Shown: positions 31,607-40,717, counted from the stretch's first letter. The stretch is 64,000 bases of DNA from Symbioplanes lichenis (GCF_030709675.1 NZ_JAUZQD010000010.1:186001-250000); one strand, 5' to 3'. The notes: generated by a model from the sequence alone, not told the origin. Numbers and translations: made by a program.

Positions 31607-32545
31607 GTGGCTCGCGCCGGCGTCATGCTGCCCCGGGACCTGCCCGCCGCGCAGGTGCTCACCTATGCCCGGCGGGCCGAGGAGCTCGGGTTCGGCGAGC
31701 TGTGGGTCGTGGAGGACCTGGGCTTCCGGGGCGGCGTCGCCCAGACGGGGGCCGTCCTGGCCGCCACCTCGCGGATCACGGTGGGGATCGGCATCCTCCC
31801 GGCCGGGGCCCGCAACGCCGCGTTCGCCGCGATGGAGCTGGCGACCCTGGCCCAGCTCTTCCCCGGGCGGCTGATCGCCGGGGTCGGGCACGGCATGCCG
31901 GACTGGATGCGGTCGGTGGGCGCCTGGCCGGCCAGCCCGCTCACGCTGCTGCGCGAGTACACGGTCGCCGTCCGCGCACTGCTGCGCGGCGAGCCCGGCC
32001 CGGCCGCCGGACGGTACGTCGATGTCGAGGGTGTCGTCATCGGCGAGACGCCGGCGACCCCGCCGCCGGTGGTGCTCGGCGTGCGCGGGCCGAAATCGAT
32101 CACCCTGGCCGGGGAGGTGGCGGACGGGCTGCTGCTCGCCGAGCCGGCCACCCCGTCCTACATCGCCGCCTCGGCCGCGCGCCTGCCCGCCGGGCCCGAG
32201 ATCATCACGTACGACGCCGCGGTCGTCGCGGACGACGGCAATGCCGCCCGCGACCTCGTGCGCCCGGGGCTGGCGTGGATCGGCGAGCCGGACTGGGCGC
32301 CGCACCTGGCCGGGCTGCCGTTCGCCGCCGAGCTGGCGGCCCATCGCGAGGCGGCGGGCAGCCCGGAGAAGTTCGCGGCGACCATGCCCGGGGCGTGGGT
32401 GCGGGAGCTGGCCCTGGCCGGCACCCCGGACGAGGTGCGCGCCGGGATCGCGGCCCGGCACGCCGCCGGGGCGACCAGCGTCGTCCTCATCCCGGCCGCG
32501 GCCGGCCCGCTCGAAGCCCTCAGTGACCTCGCGCGGGCCCTCTGA
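31607..32545 (+). CDS. LLM-class flavin-dependent oxidoreductase
   Basis: A 312-residue TIM-barrel enzyme of the bacterial-luciferase superfamily (F420- or FMN-dependent). It starts at GTG 31607 after a GGAGG. Characteristic stretches are YARRAEELGFGELWVVEDLG, ITVGIGILPAGARNA, FPGRLIAGVGHGMPDWM and PPVVLGVRGPKSITLAGEVA followed by DGLLLAEPATPSYI. The C-terminal AGTPDEVRAGIAARHAAGAT is typical of F420-dependent members, which are common in actinobacteria. Its divergent MmyB-like neighbour probably regulates it. Substrate unknown. Confidence 0.87.
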   Translation: MARAGVMLPRDLPAAQVLTYARRAEELGFGELWVVEDLGFRGGVAQTGAVLAATSRITVGIGILPAGARNAAFAAMELATLAQLFPGRLIAGVGHGMPDWMRSVGAWPASPLTLLREYTVAVRALLRGEPGPAAGRYVDVEGVVIGETPATPPPVVLGVRGPKSITLAGEVADGLLLAEPATPSYIAASAARLPAGPEIITYDAAVVADDGNAARDLVRPGLAWIGEPDWAPHLAGLPFAAELAAHREAAGSPEKFAATMPGAWVRELALAGTPDEVRAGIAARHAAGATSVVLIPAAAGPLEALSDLARAL

Positions 32546-32551
32546 GGCTGG

Positions 32552-33457
32552 TCAGGCGGTAGCCGGGGGTTCGTTGCGGAGGCGCAGGCCGATCAGGCCA
32601 CCGGCCAGCAGGGTGAGCCCGGCGACCAGCATCGCGCCGCCCGCCCCGAGCGAGCCGCCCGTCACGTCGTACAGGAACTCCGGGACCACGAGCGTGGCGC
32701 CCGCGACGCCGCCGGCCAGCGTGATCCAGTCGCGCCCGCGGGCGTACCCGGTGAAGCACGCCGCCGTCACCAGCGCCGTCAGCCCGTAGCTGACCGCGTT
32801 CGTCGAGAAGAGCACCAGCTGCGCCCCGGTCAGCCCGAGCGTCACCGCGATCGCGACGGCCACCCGGCGCTCGGCGATCCACGGCGTGCGGCTCAGCGCG
32901 GCGAACCCCACACCCAGAACGATCAGACCGATGCCGTACGGGGCATCGAGGTCGTCGATCACCGCGGCCCACACCCCGCAGGCCGCCGCGGCCGCCGCCA
33001 GCAGCCCGAGCGCGCTCCGGGCGAGGAGGTAGCCGGCGATCGCACCGAGGAGCACGGTCCCGGACCAGGCGAGCCCGTCGTCCAGTCCCACCCCGGCGGC
33101 AGCTCCCGCGGTCACGGCGGCGCCGGTCAGCAGTGTGCTCGCCAGGCGCCGGTGGACGTCGTGGCCCCGGCGTCGGGACAGCGCGACTCCGCAGGCGGCC
33201 AGGACGACGGCCACGGCGGCCAGGGCGATCACCCGGCCGGCCAGGCCCAGCTCGTCCCAGCGGTCGCCGAGCAGCAGGACGGTCGCGCCGAGCACCAGGG
33301 ACGCGCCGAGATAACCGGCGATCTCGCCCAGGCGCCCGCGCAGCCCCTCGGGGCGGGCGGCGAGCTCGGTCCGGATGGCGGTGGCCTGGGCGTCGTCGAG
33401 GACGCCCCGCGCGACGAGGGAGTCCAGCGTGGCTTCGAGACGGGTGTCGGTCGGCAT
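32552..33457 (-). CDS. Multi-pass membrane protein (DUF2157-like)
   Basis: A 301-residue protein. The first 35 residues form a soluble helical domain (LEATLDSLVARGVLDDAQAT with EGLRGRLGEIAGYLGASL), which resembles the DUF2157-type N terminus, followed by nine or ten closely packed membrane helices rich in Ala, Gly, Val and Leu. No transporter or enzyme motif is visible. It is convergent with the LLM gene and divergent from the next regulator. Function unknown. Confidence 0.65.
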   Translation of the reverse strand: MPTDTRLEATLDSLVARGVLDDAQATAIRTELAARPEGLRGRLGEIAGYLGASLVLGATVLLLGDRWDELGLAGRVIALAAVAVVLAACGVALSRRRGHDVHRRLASTLLTGAAVTAGAAAGVGLDDGLAWSGTVLLGAIAGYLLARSALGLLAAAAAACGVWAAVIDDLDAPYGIGLIVLGVGFAALSRTPWIAERRVAVAIAVTLGLTGAQLVLFSTNAVSYGLTALVTAACFTGYARGRDWITLAGGVAGATLVVPEFLYDVTGGSLGAGGAMLVAGLTLLAGGLIGLRLRNEPPATA

Positions 33458-33572
33458 GGCCCCACTCTGGTACCCCCGGGGAGGGGCGCGCCTGAGCCCG
33501 AGTACTCAGCCGCCCCTGGGTGGGTGCGCCGGGGCCAGGCCGGCCGGCGCGGGCGCCCGTACAGTCGGAGGC

Positions 33573-34394
33573 ATGCCGACCACGCCGCTGGGCGAGTTCC
33601 TCCGCCACCGCCGGGACGCCGTCAAGCCCGCCGACGCGGGGCTGCCCGACCGCGGCGACCGGCGCGTCGCCGGGCTGCGCCGCGAGGAGGTGGCGCAGCT
33701 GGCCGGGGTCAGCGTCGACTACTACGTGCGGCTGGAGCAGGGCCGCGAGCGCAACCCGTCGGCGCAGGTGCTGGAGACCCTCGCGGCCGCGCTGCGCCTG
33801 GACGACGACGCCCGGCTGCACCTCTTCCGCCTGGCCGGCCTGGCGCCCCGGGCCCGCGCCGCGGCGGCCGCCGAGCACGTCGATCCCGCCCTCGAGGAGT
33901 TGCTGCGGCAGTGGCCGGCGAACCCCGCGGTGATCTACGGCCGGGCGTACGACGTGCTGGCCGCCAACCCGCTCGGCGAGGCCCTGTTCGGCGGGTTCGC
34001 GGCCACGCGCAACCTCGTGCGGCTGGTCTTCACCGAGCCGGGGGCCCGCGAGTTCTATGCCGACTGGCCGGCCGTGGCGGCGGGCACGGTGGCCGGCCTG
34101 CGCATGCACCTGAGCGAGGCGCCGGACGATCCGCGCATCGGCGAGGTGCTGCGCGAGCTGCTCACCACCAGCGCCGAGTTCGCCCGGCTGTGGTCGCGCC
34201 ACGACGTGCGCGGCAAGAGCGCCGACCGCAAGACCTTCCGCCACCCCGCGGTGGGGGAGCTGACATTGCGGGTGCAGACTTTCGACGTACGCGGCTCGCA
34301 CGGTCAGGAGCTGGCCGTCTATCACGCCGCCCCGGGCTCGCCGAGCGCCGACGCCCTGACCTTGCTCGGCATGCTGGCCGGAGTCGCTCAGTAA
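33573..34394 (+). CDS. XRE-type regulator with MmyB-like ligand-binding domain (second copy)
   Basis: A 273-residue regulator of the same family as that at 30657. The helix-turn-helix is VAGLRREEVAQLAGVSVDYY with VRLEQGRERNPS, and the MmyB-like domain follows (PAVIYGRAYDVLAANPLGEA, RLVFTEPGAREFYADW, FARLWSRHDVRGKSADRKTF, LTLRVQTFDVRG). ATG 33573 follows a GGAGG. It is divergent from the membrane-protein gene at 32552. The two MmyB-like proteins differ enough to be separate paralogues rather than a recent duplication. Confidence 0.87.
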   Translation: MPTTPLGEFLRHRRDAVKPADAGLPDRGDRRVAGLRREEVAQLAGVSVDYYVRLEQGRERNPSAQVLETLAAALRLDDDARLHLFRLAGLAPRARAAAAAEHVDPALEELLRQWPANPAVIYGRAYDVLAANPLGEALFGGFAATRNLVRLVFTEPGAREFYADWPAVAAGTVAGLRMHLSEAPDDPRIGEVLRELLTTSAEFARLWSRHDVRGKSADRKTFRHPAVGELTLRVQTFDVRGSHGQELAVYHAAPGSPSADALTLLGMLAGVAQ

Positions 34395-34434
34395 AATTGC
34401 ACAGAGCCCCACGCGCGGCGAAAATGCCGGATGA

Positions 34435-34451
34435 CTTCCCGGTCAGGGAAG
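34435..34451. repeat. Inverted repeat before the hydroxyproline operon
   Basis: CTTCCC-GGTCA-GGGAAG, a perfect 6-bp inverted repeat with a 5-base centre, ends three bases before the TGTGACAT motif. It could be a terminator of the preceding regulator or a second operator. Confidence 0.4.
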
Positions 34452-34453
34452 CA

Positions 34454-34467
34454 TGTGACATAGTACT
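34454..34467 (+). promoter_or_regulatory. Shared motif TGTGACATNNNACT, copy 1 (hydroxyproline operon)
   Basis: TGTGACATAGTACT directly precedes the GTG start at 34471. The same 14-base pattern precedes gntR (40704) and the peptide transporter (41492). It contains a -10-like CATAGT and there is no ribosome site, so this transcript is likely leaderless. The motif is a candidate operator for the GntR protein or a shared extended promoter element. Confidence 0.5.
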
Positions 34468-34470
34468 GGC

Positions 34471-35661
34471 GTGTCCAGCGAACGGGTCCTCGTCGTCGGG
34501 GCCGGCATCGTCGGCGCCGCGATCGCGCGTGTCCTCGCCCGCGCGGGCCGCGAGGTGGTCGTGCTCGACCGGGGCGCGACGGCCGGCGGCACCTCCTCGG
34601 GCGGCGAGGGCAACATCCTCGTCTCCGACAAGGGCCCCGGCGCCGAGCTGCGGCTGACCCAGCGCTCCCTGGTGGCGTGGGACCGCGTGCGGCAGGAGCT
34701 GCGCGACGAGCTGCCGGCCGGCTTCCCCGACCTGGAGCTCGACCACAAGGGCGGCCTGGTCGTGGCCACCACCGACGCGGGCGCCAAGGGGCTGCGCGAG
34801 TTCGCGGAGACGCAGCGCGCGGCGGGCATCGTCGCCGAGGAGGTGGACCGGGCCCGCGCGTTCGAGCTGGAGCCCGACCTGACCCGCGACTTCACGGCCG
34901 CCGTCTTCTACCCGCAGGACGCCCAGATCCAGCCCGTCGTCGCGACCGAGGCGCTGCTCGCGGCGGCCCGGCGGCACGGGGCCGAGGTGCGCCAGGGTGT
35001 CGAGGTGACCGGCGGCGTCCACACCGGCGGGCGGCTGACCGGCGTGCACACCACGGCCGGCACCCTGGGCGCCGATGCCGTCGTCGTGGCGAGCGGGCCG
35101 TGGTCGGCGGAGGTGGCGTCGCGGCTGGGAGTGGTGCTGCCGGTGCGGCCCCGGCGCGGCACGGTGCTGGTCACGTCGCGGATGCCGTATCGGATCCGGC
35201 GCAAGGTCTACGACGCCGACTACGTGGGCGCGGTCGGCTCCGGCTCGGCCGACCTGCAGACCTCCAGCGTCGTCGAGTCGACCGCGGCGGGAACGGTGCT
35301 GATCGGCTCGTCCCGGGAGCGGCGCGGGTTCGACGACCGGATCGAGGCGCGGGTGGTGGCCGAGCTGGCGGCCAAGGCGCTGCTGCTGTTCCCGTTCCTG
35401 GCCGACGCGCAGGTGATGCGGGCGTACGGGGGGTTCCGGCCCTTCGTCCCCGACCACCTGCCGATCATCGGGCCGGACCCGCGGCTGCCCGGGCTGTGGC
35501 ACGCGACCGGGCACGAGGGGGCGGGCATCGGGCTGAGCCTGGCCACCGGCGACCTGATCGGCGAGCTGTTCGCCGGGGATCGGCCGGAGAACGAGTTCGG
35601 CCTGGACCGCCCGGGACTGGCGGCGGCGCTCGACGGACGGGGCGCGGAGGGGGAGCGGTGA
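34471..35661 (+). CDS. FAD-dependent D-hydroxyproline dehydrogenase, beta (catalytic) subunit
   Basis: A 396-residue DAO-superfamily flavoprotein. It opens with the FAD-binding VLVVGAGIVGAAIARVLARA and carries FVPDHLPIIGPDPRLPGLWH and ATGHEGAGIGLSLATG near the C terminus, the pattern of HcnC/OoxB-like amine dehydrogenases. In D-hydroxyproline dehydrogenases this subunit oxidises cis-4-hydroxy-D-proline to pyrroline-4-hydroxy-2-carboxylate and passes electrons to the [2Fe-2S] and second flavin subunits. Those subunits are encoded immediately downstream with a GTGA overlap. This is the first gene of a seven-gene run with the full hydroxyproline pathway. Confidence 0.85.
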   Translation: MSSERVLVVGAGIVGAAIARVLARAGREVVVLDRGATAGGTSSGGEGNILVSDKGPGAELRLTQRSLVAWDRVRQELRDELPAGFPDLELDHKGGLVVATTDAGAKGLREFAETQRAAGIVAEEVDRARAFELEPDLTRDFTAAVFYPQDAQIQPVVATEALLAAARRHGAEVRQGVEVTGGVHTGGRLTGVHTTAGTLGADAVVVASGPWSAEVASRLGVVLPVRPRRGTVLVTSRMPYRIRRKVYDADYVGAVGSGSADLQTSSVVESTAAGTVLIGSSRERRGFDDRIEARVVAELAAKALLLFPFLADAQVMRAYGGFRPFVPDHLPIIGPDPRLPGLWHATGHEGAGIGLSLATGDLIGELFAGDRPENEFGLDRPGLAAALDGRGAEGER

Positions 35662-35990
35662 GCATCCGGATCGAGGTCGACGGGCAGCCGGTCGAGGCCG
35701 AGGAGGGCCAGACCATCGCGGGCGTCCTGTTGAGTCAGGGGCGGGTCTCGTGGCGGCGCAGCGCGAAGACCGGCAAGGCGCGCGGCATCTTCTGCGGCAT
35801 CGGCGTCTGCTTCGACTGCCTCGTGGTGGTCAACGGCCTGCGCGACGTCCGGGCCTGCCAGCGCCGCGCCGCCGACGGGGACCGCGTGGATTTCCAAGAA
35901 GCCGCCGCGGGGGACCGCGGGGAGTCCCAGGAAGCCGCCGCCGGTGACCAGTCCGGGAACCGATTCCAGGGGAGTGACGTGGATGCCTGA
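35658..35990 (+). CDS. [2Fe-2S] gamma subunit of D-hydroxyproline dehydrogenase
   Basis: A 110-residue ferredoxin-like subunit of HcnA type. The cluster ligands are in IFCGIGVCFDCLV and RACQRR, giving the C-x4-C-x2-C-x(n)-C pattern. It starts at GTG 35658 inside the stop of the beta subunit and overlaps the alpha-subunit start. The last 30 residues form an odd hydrophilic tail with an internal repeat (FQEAAAGDRGE, SQEAAAGDQSG) ending in GNRFQGSDVDA; this tail contains a copy of the dispersed GGAACCGATTCC word, suggesting that it was extended by local duplication and insertion. Confidence 0.85.
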   Translation: MSIRIEVDGQPVEAEEGQTIAGVLLSQGRVSWRRSAKTGKARGIFCGIGVCFDCLVVVNGLRDVRACQRRAADGDRVDFQEAAAGDRGESQEAAAGDQSGNRFQGSDVDA

Positions 35991-36771
35991 GGTCGTCGTG
36001 ATCGGCGGCGGCCCGGCCGGGATGGCCGCCGCGCTCGCCGCCCACCGCCGGGGCGCCCGGGTCGTGCTGATCGAGGCCTCGGACGACGTCGGCGGCCAGT
36101 ACTGGCGGCACCTGCCCGCCGCCCGCGCCACGGCGGACGAGCACGAACTGCACCACGGCTGGAACCGATTCCAGACGTTCCGGAACGCGTTGCGGGACAT
36201 CGAGGTCGTGTGCGACGGGCACGTGTGGTCGGTGGACCGGCGCGACGGGCGGCCGCCGCGCGTCCACGTGCTCGTGGGCCCGGCCGACGGGCAGCGGCGC
36301 GAGGCGCGGACGTTCGAGCCGGACGCGCTGGTGATCGCCACCGGGGCGCACGAGCGCACGCTGCCGTTCCCCGGCTGGGACCTGCCCGGCGTCTACACCG
36401 CGGGCGCCGCCCAGGCCCTCGCCAAGGGCGAACGCGTCGCCGTCGGCCGCAACGTGCTGGTCGCCGGTTCCGGGCCGTTCCTGCTGCCCGTCGTCTCCAG
36501 CCTGATCCGCACCGGTGCCCGCGTCGCCGGGGTGCTCGAGGCCGCCGGCCCGGTCCAGCTGGCCCGGGGCTGGGGTTCGAAGCCGTGGCGGCTGGCGAAG
36601 GCCGGGGCCAAGGGCGCCGAGCTGGCCGGCTACGTCCGGGACCTCGCCCGGCACCGCGTCCCGTACCGGACCGGCCGGGCCGTCGTCGCCGCGCACGGCA
36701 CCGACCGGGTCGAGTCGGTGACGATCTCCCGGCTGGACGGGAACTGGTCGCCGATCCCGGGAACCGATTCC
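35956..36771. repeat. Cluster of three exact GGAACCGATTCC words
   Basis: GGAACCGATTCC occurs at 35956-35967, 36161-36172 and 36760-36771, all on the plus strand but read in two different codon phases (GNRFQ, WNRFQ and GTDSR). This is the densest group of the dispersed GGAANCGNTTCC word; other exact copies are at 42201, 51090, 52422 and 55566. See the finding for the full list. Confidence 0.7.
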
Positions 36772-37368
36772 CGCATCGCCGTCGACGCGGTCTGCGTGAG
36801 CCACGGCTTCGTGCCGCGCTCCGAGCTGGCGATCGCCGCGGGCTGCCGCGCGACGAACGGGATCGTGGACGTCGACGGGAACCAGCTGACATCGGTTCCA
36901 GGAGTGTTCAGCGCCGGCGAGCTGACCGGCATCGGCGGCGTGGACCTGGCGCTGGCCGAGGGCGAGATCGCCGGGGCCGCGGCGGCCGGATACGCGCCAC
37001 CGCCCGCCGCCGCGCGCGCCCGGGACACGTTCCGGGAATTCGCGAAGCGGCTGGAAACAGCGCACGGCATCCGGCCGGGCTGGCAGTCCTGGGTGGACGA
37101 CAGCACGCTGGTCTGCCGCTGCGAGGACGTCACCGCCGGGGAGCTGCGCGCGACCGCGGCGATGACCGGCACCCGCGGGCTGCGCTCGCTCAAGCTGACC
37201 ACCCGCGCGGGCCTGGGCATCTGCCAGGGCCGCACCTGCGGGCGGGCCGTCGAGGAGCTCGCCGCGGGACCGGCCGGGCTGCTCGACGCCGGCCGCACCG
37301 CCCACCGACCCATCGCGACCCCCGTACGTCTCGGGGAGTTGGCCAGCCTGCGAGAGGACCCCTCATGA
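35983..37368 (+). CDS. NAD(P)/FAD-dependent alpha subunit of D-hydroxyproline dehydrogenase
   Basis: A 461-residue HcnB/OoxA-like flavoprotein starting at ATG 35983, eight bases inside the previous gene. The N-terminal FAD motif is VVVIGGGPAGMAAALAA, and the second nucleotide motif is NVLVAGSGPFLLPV. The C-terminal 90 residues are a BFD-like [2Fe-2S] domain (LVCRCEDVTAGELRATAA, LGICQGRTCGRAVEEL) with four Cys. It accepts electrons from the catalytic subunit through the small ferredoxin subunit. Two exact copies of GGAACCGATTCC lie in its coding sequence. Confidence 0.85.
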   Translation: MPEVVVIGGGPAGMAAALAAHRRGARVVLIEASDDVGGQYWRHLPAARATADEHELHHGWNRFQTFRNALRDIEVVCDGHVWSVDRRDGRPPRVHVLVGPADGQRREARTFEPDALVIATGAHERTLPFPGWDLPGVYTAGAAQALAKGERVAVGRNVLVAGSGPFLLPVVSSLIRTGARVAGVLEAAGPVQLARGWGSKPWRLAKAGAKGAELAGYVRDLARHRVPYRTGRAVVAAHGTDRVESVTISRLDGNWSPIPGTDSRIAVDAVCVSHGFVPRSELAIAAGCRATNGIVDVDGNQLTSVPGVFSAGELTGIGGVDLALAEGEIAGAAAAGYAPPPAAARARDTFREFAKRLETAHGIRPGWQSWVDDSTLVCRCEDVTAGELRATAAMTGTRGLRSLKLTTRAGLGICQGRTCGRAVEELAAGPAGLLDAGRTAHRPIATPVRLGELASLREDPS

Positions 37369-38294
37369 GCACCGGACCCGTCGACCTGCGCGGCGTCATC
37401 GTCGCCACCGCGCTGCCGTACAAGGAGAACGCGAAGGCCCCCGCCGGGCTGGAGGTCGACTACGACAAGTACGCCGAGCACTGCGACTGGCTGATCAGCA
37501 ACGGCTGCCGGGGCGTGGGGCCGAACGGCTCGCTGGGCGAGTACTCGTCGCTGACCGACGCCGAGCGCCGCAAGGTCGTCCAGGTGGCCGTGGAGGCCGT
37601 CGCCGGGCGGGGCGTGGTCGTGGCGGGCGTACACGGGCCGGGCTGGCACCAGGCCAAGCACTGGGCCGAGCTGGCCGCCGAGGACGGCGCCGACGGTGTG
37701 CTGGCGCTGCCGCCGACCATGTACCGGGCCAGCCACGCCCAGGTCGTCGAGCACTACACGAAGATCGACGAGGTCGGGCTGCCGATCATGATCTACAACA
37801 ACCCGATCGACACCAAGGTGGACCTCGTACCGTCGCTGGTGGCCGAGATCGCGCAGCTGCCGAACGTGAGTGCCATCAAGGAGTTCAGCGGCGACGTGCG
37901 CCGGCTCTTCGAGATCAGGGAACAGTGCGACATCGACGTGGTCGCCGGCGCCGACGACGTGCTCTTCGAGCTGATGGCCGACGGCGCGGTGGGCTGGTTC
38001 GCCGGGTTCCCCAACGTCTTCCCGGCCGAGTCGGTCGAGATCTACGACCACATGGTCGCCGGGCGGTTCCTCGAGGCCCGCGAGCTCTACCGGCAGCTCG
38101 TCGCCGTGTTCCGGTGGGACTCGCGCACCGAGTTCGTCCAGGCCATCAAGCTCAGCATGGACCTGGTCGGCCGGTACGGCGGCCCGTGCCGCCCGCCCCG
38201 CGGACCGCTCACGCCCGAGCACACCGCCCAGGTCACCGCGGACACCGAGCGGGCCGTGGCGGCGCTGAAGACGTACCGGGCCGTGGCGGTCTGA
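37365..38294 (+). CDS. Pyrroline-4-hydroxy-2-carboxylate deaminase (DHDPS family)
   Basis: A 309-residue (beta/alpha)8 aldolase-type enzyme. The Schiff-base lysine is Lys172 in VSAIKEFSGD, and the conserved Tyr144 is in IMIYNNP. GPNGSLGEYSSLTDAER replaces the GTTGE motif of true dihydrodipicolinate synthases, as expected for the deaminases of hydroxyproline catabolism, which convert pyrroline-4-hydroxy-2-carboxylate to 2-oxoglutarate semialdehyde. It overlaps the dehydrogenase alpha gene by four bases (ATGA) and the epimerase gene follows after one base. Confidence 0.85.
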   Translation: MSTGPVDLRGVIVATALPYKENAKAPAGLEVDYDKYAEHCDWLISNGCRGVGPNGSLGEYSSLTDAERRKVVQVAVEAVAGRGVVVAGVHGPGWHQAKHWAELAAEDGADGVLALPPTMYRASHAQVVEHYTKIDEVGLPIMIYNNPIDTKVDLVPSLVAEIAQLPNVSAIKEFSGDVRRLFEIREQCDIDVVAGADDVLFELMADGAVGWFAGFPNVFPAESVEIYDHMVAGRFLEARELYRQLVAVFRWDSRTEFVQAIKLSMDLVGRYGGPCRPPRGPLTPEHTAQVTADTERAVAALKTYRAVAV

Positions 38295-38295
38295 C

Positions 38296-39297
38296 GTGCG
38301 TGCGTCGCGGTTGTTCTCCGCCGTCGACTCGCACACCGAGGGGATGCCGACCCGCGTCGTGACCGGCGGGTTCGGCGTCGTCCCCGGGGCGACCATGAAC
38401 GAGCGGCGGCTGCACTTCATCGAGCACCTCGACCACCTGCGGCGGCTGCTGGTCACCGAGCCGCGCGGGCACTCGGCGATGAGCGGGGCGATCCTGCAGC
38501 CGCCGACCCGCCCCGACGCGGACTTCGGCGTGCTCTACATCGAGGTGTCCGGGCTGCTGCCCATGTGCGGGCACGGCACGATCGGCGTGGCCACCGTGCT
38601 CGTGGAGACCGGCATGGTCGAGGTCACCGAGCCGGTCACCACGATCCGGCTCGACACCCCGGCCGGCCTGGTCGTGGCGCAGGTGCAGGTCAAGGACGGG
38701 CACGCCGAGAGCGTCACGCTGGAGAACGTGCCGTCCTACTGCGACCGGCTGGACGTGACGGTCGAGGTGCCCGGCTACGGCACGGTCCCGTACAGCCTGG
38801 CCTTCGGCGGGAACTTCTATGCCATGGTCGAGCTGGACGCGCTCGGGTTGCCGTACGACCGGGCCCACAAGGAGGAGATCCTCAAGGCCGGCCTCGCCAT
38901 CATGGACGCGATCAACGCCACCGCCCCGCCGAAGCATCCGGCCATCGACGGGGTGGACCACTGCCACCACGTCGAGTTCCTCGCCCCCGGCTCGACCGCG
39001 CGGCACTCGCGGCACGCCATGGCCATCCACCCCGGCTGGTTCGACCGGTCGCCGTGCGGCACCGGCACGTCGGCGCGCATGGCCGAGCTGCACGCGCGGG
39101 GCGAGCTGGCGATCGGGCAGGACTTCGTCAACGAGTCGTTCATCGGCGGCACGTTCACCGGGCGCCTGGTGGGGGAGACCACGATCGGCGGCATCCCCGC
39201 CGTGCTGCCGACCATCACCGGACGCGCCTGGATCACCGGGATCGGCCAGTACATGCTGGACCCGACGGATCCGTACCCGGCCGGTTTCGAGTTTTAG
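38296..39297 (+). CDS. 4-hydroxyproline 2-epimerase (proline racemase family)
   Basis: A 333-residue two-lobe enzyme. The two catalytic thiols are Cys91 in LLPMCGHGTIG and Cys254 in SPCGTGTSARMA. The pair of Cys makes it a racemase or epimerase rather than the Thr-containing dehydratase. DSHTEGMPTRVV at the start is typical. It converts trans-4-hydroxy-L-proline to cis-4-hydroxy-D-proline, the substrate of the dehydrogenase encoded upstream. It starts at GTG 38296 one base after the deaminase stop. Confidence 0.88.
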   Translation: MRASRLFSAVDSHTEGMPTRVVTGGFGVVPGATMNERRLHFIEHLDHLRRLLVTEPRGHSAMSGAILQPPTRPDADFGVLYIEVSGLLPMCGHGTIGVATVLVETGMVEVTEPVTTIRLDTPAGLVVAQVQVKDGHAESVTLENVPSYCDRLDVTVEVPGYGTVPYSLAFGGNFYAMVELDALGLPYDRAHKEEILKAGLAIMDAINATAPPKHPAIDGVDHCHHVEFLAPGSTARHSRHAMAIHPGWFDRSPCGTGTSARMAELHARGELAIGQDFVNESFIGGTFTGRLVGETTIGGIPAVLPTITGRAWITGIGQYMLDPTDPYPAGFEF

Positions 39298-39308
39298 GAG
39301 CTTTTGCT

Positions 39309-40667
39309 GTGACTGTCCTGGAAGCCGCGGCCGCGGCCCGTGTCCCGATGCGCCACGCGACGCCGGAGGAGCGGGCCGGATGGCTCGAGGCGGCGGCGGA
39401 CGCGCTGGACGCCGCCGCGGACGAGCTGATCGCGCTGGGTCACGCCGAGACGCACCTGCCGGTGCCCCGGCTGACCGGCGAGCTCAAGCGCACCACGTTC
39501 CAGGCCCGGCTCTTCGCGCAGGGGCTGCGCTCGGGTGAGCTGCTGCCGTCGCGCATCGACCCGGCGGACCCGGAGTGGGGCATGGGCCCGCGGCCCGACC
39601 TGCGCCGGACCGTGGTGCCGATCGGGCCGGTGCTCGTGTTCGCGGCGAGCAACTTCCCGTTCGCCTTCAGCGTCTTCGGCGGCGACACGGTGTCCGCGAT
39701 CGCCGCCGGGTGTCCCGTTGTCCTCAAGGCGCATCCCGGCCACCCGCGGCTGTCCCGCCGCACCTTCGACGTGGTCGCCAAGGCCCTCCCCGAGGGCGCG
39801 ATCGGGCTCATCGAGGGCGTGGAGGCGTCGCTCGAGGCGCTGCGGGATCCACGGATCAAGGCGGTCGGCTTCACGGGTTCGACCAAGGGCGGCCGGGCAC
39901 TGTTCGACATCGCGGTCTCGCGGCCGGACCCGATCCCGTTCTACGGCGAGCTGGGCAGCGTCAACCCGGTCGTGGTGACGCCGGCGGCGTGGGCCGAGCG
40001 CGGCGCCGCCCTGGCCGAGGGCTGGGTGGGGTCGCTCACGCTGGGCGCCGGTCAGTTCTGCACCAACCCGGGCGTCGTGCTGGTCCCGGACGCCTCCGCC
40101 TTCGTGTCGGCGGTGGACCTCCCGCGACCCGGCCGCATGCTCACGCCGGGCATCGAGGAGGGCTTCACCGATGCCGTACGCTGGGTGGAGTCGCATCGTG
40201 GCGTCACCGTCGCGGCCACCGGACCGGCCAACGAGCAGGGTGTCCACGCCAGCGTGCTCACCGCGTCCGCCGCCGAGGTGCTGGCGGACCCGGAGGTGCT
40301 CGACATCGAGATGTTCGGCCCGGCCGGGCTGGTCGTCGGCTACTCCTCGGAGCAGGAGCTGACCGCGCTGCTGGAAGCGATGCCGGGGCAGCTCACCGCC
40401 ACGATCCAGGGGCAGAGCTCGGGTGACGACCCGGTCGCCGTGGCGGTGGCCGACGTGCTCACCGACACGGCCGGGCGCATCGTGTGGAACGACTGGCCGA
40501 CCGGTGTCACCGTGTCGGGGGCGCAGCAGCACGGCGGGCCGTGGCCGGCGACGACCGCGCCCACCTCGACGTCGGTGGGGCTGGCCGCCATCTCCCGGTG
40601 GCAGCGCCCGGTCGCGTTCCAGGGCGCCCCGGCGACGGTGCTCCCGGCGGAGCTGCGCGACCGCTGA
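39309..40667 (+). CDS. 2-oxoglutarate semialdehyde dehydrogenase
   Basis: A 452-residue aldehyde dehydrogenase starting at GTG 39309 after AGGAG. The catalytic Cys251 is in LGAGQFCTNPG and the general base Glu214 in FYGELGSVNP; VGFTGSTKGGRALF and VVLKAHPGHPRLS are further marks of the NADP-preferring KGSADH group, which oxidises 2-oxoglutarate semialdehyde to 2-oxoglutarate. This is the last step of the hydroxyproline route. It is slightly shorter than most relatives (about 480-520) at the N terminus. Confidence 0.88.
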   Translation: MTVLEAAAAARVPMRHATPEERAGWLEAAADALDAAADELIALGHAETHLPVPRLTGELKRTTFQARLFAQGLRSGELLPSRIDPADPEWGMGPRPDLRRTVVPIGPVLVFAASNFPFAFSVFGGDTVSAIAAGCPVVLKAHPGHPRLSRRTFDVVAKALPEGAIGLIEGVEASLEALRDPRIKAVGFTGSTKGGRALFDIAVSRPDPIPFYGELGSVNPVVVTPAAWAERGAALAEGWVGSLTLGAGQFCTNPGVVLVPDASAFVSAVDLPRPGRMLTPGIEEGFTDAVRWVESHRGVTVAATGPANEQGVHASVLTASAAEVLADPEVLDIEMFGPAGLVVGYSSEQELTALLEAMPGQLTATIQGQSSGDDPVAVAVADVLTDTAGRIVWNDWPTGVTVSGAQQHGGPWPATTAPTSTSVGLAAISRWQRPVAFQGAPATVLPAELRDR

Positions 40668-40703
40668 GTGCCATACTTTGGTGTCCGGGGCGCGGGGACG
40701 CTG

Positions 40704-40717
40704 TGTGACATTGCACT
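40704..40717 (+). promoter_or_regulatory. Shared motif TGTGACATNNNACT, copy 2 (gntR)
   Basis: TGTGACATTGCACT lies 20 bases before the GTG start of gntR, just ahead of its GAGGAGG ribosome site. As GTGACATTGCAC the core is a partial dyad (GTG...CAC). Autoregulation by the GntR product is the natural reading. Confidence 0.5.
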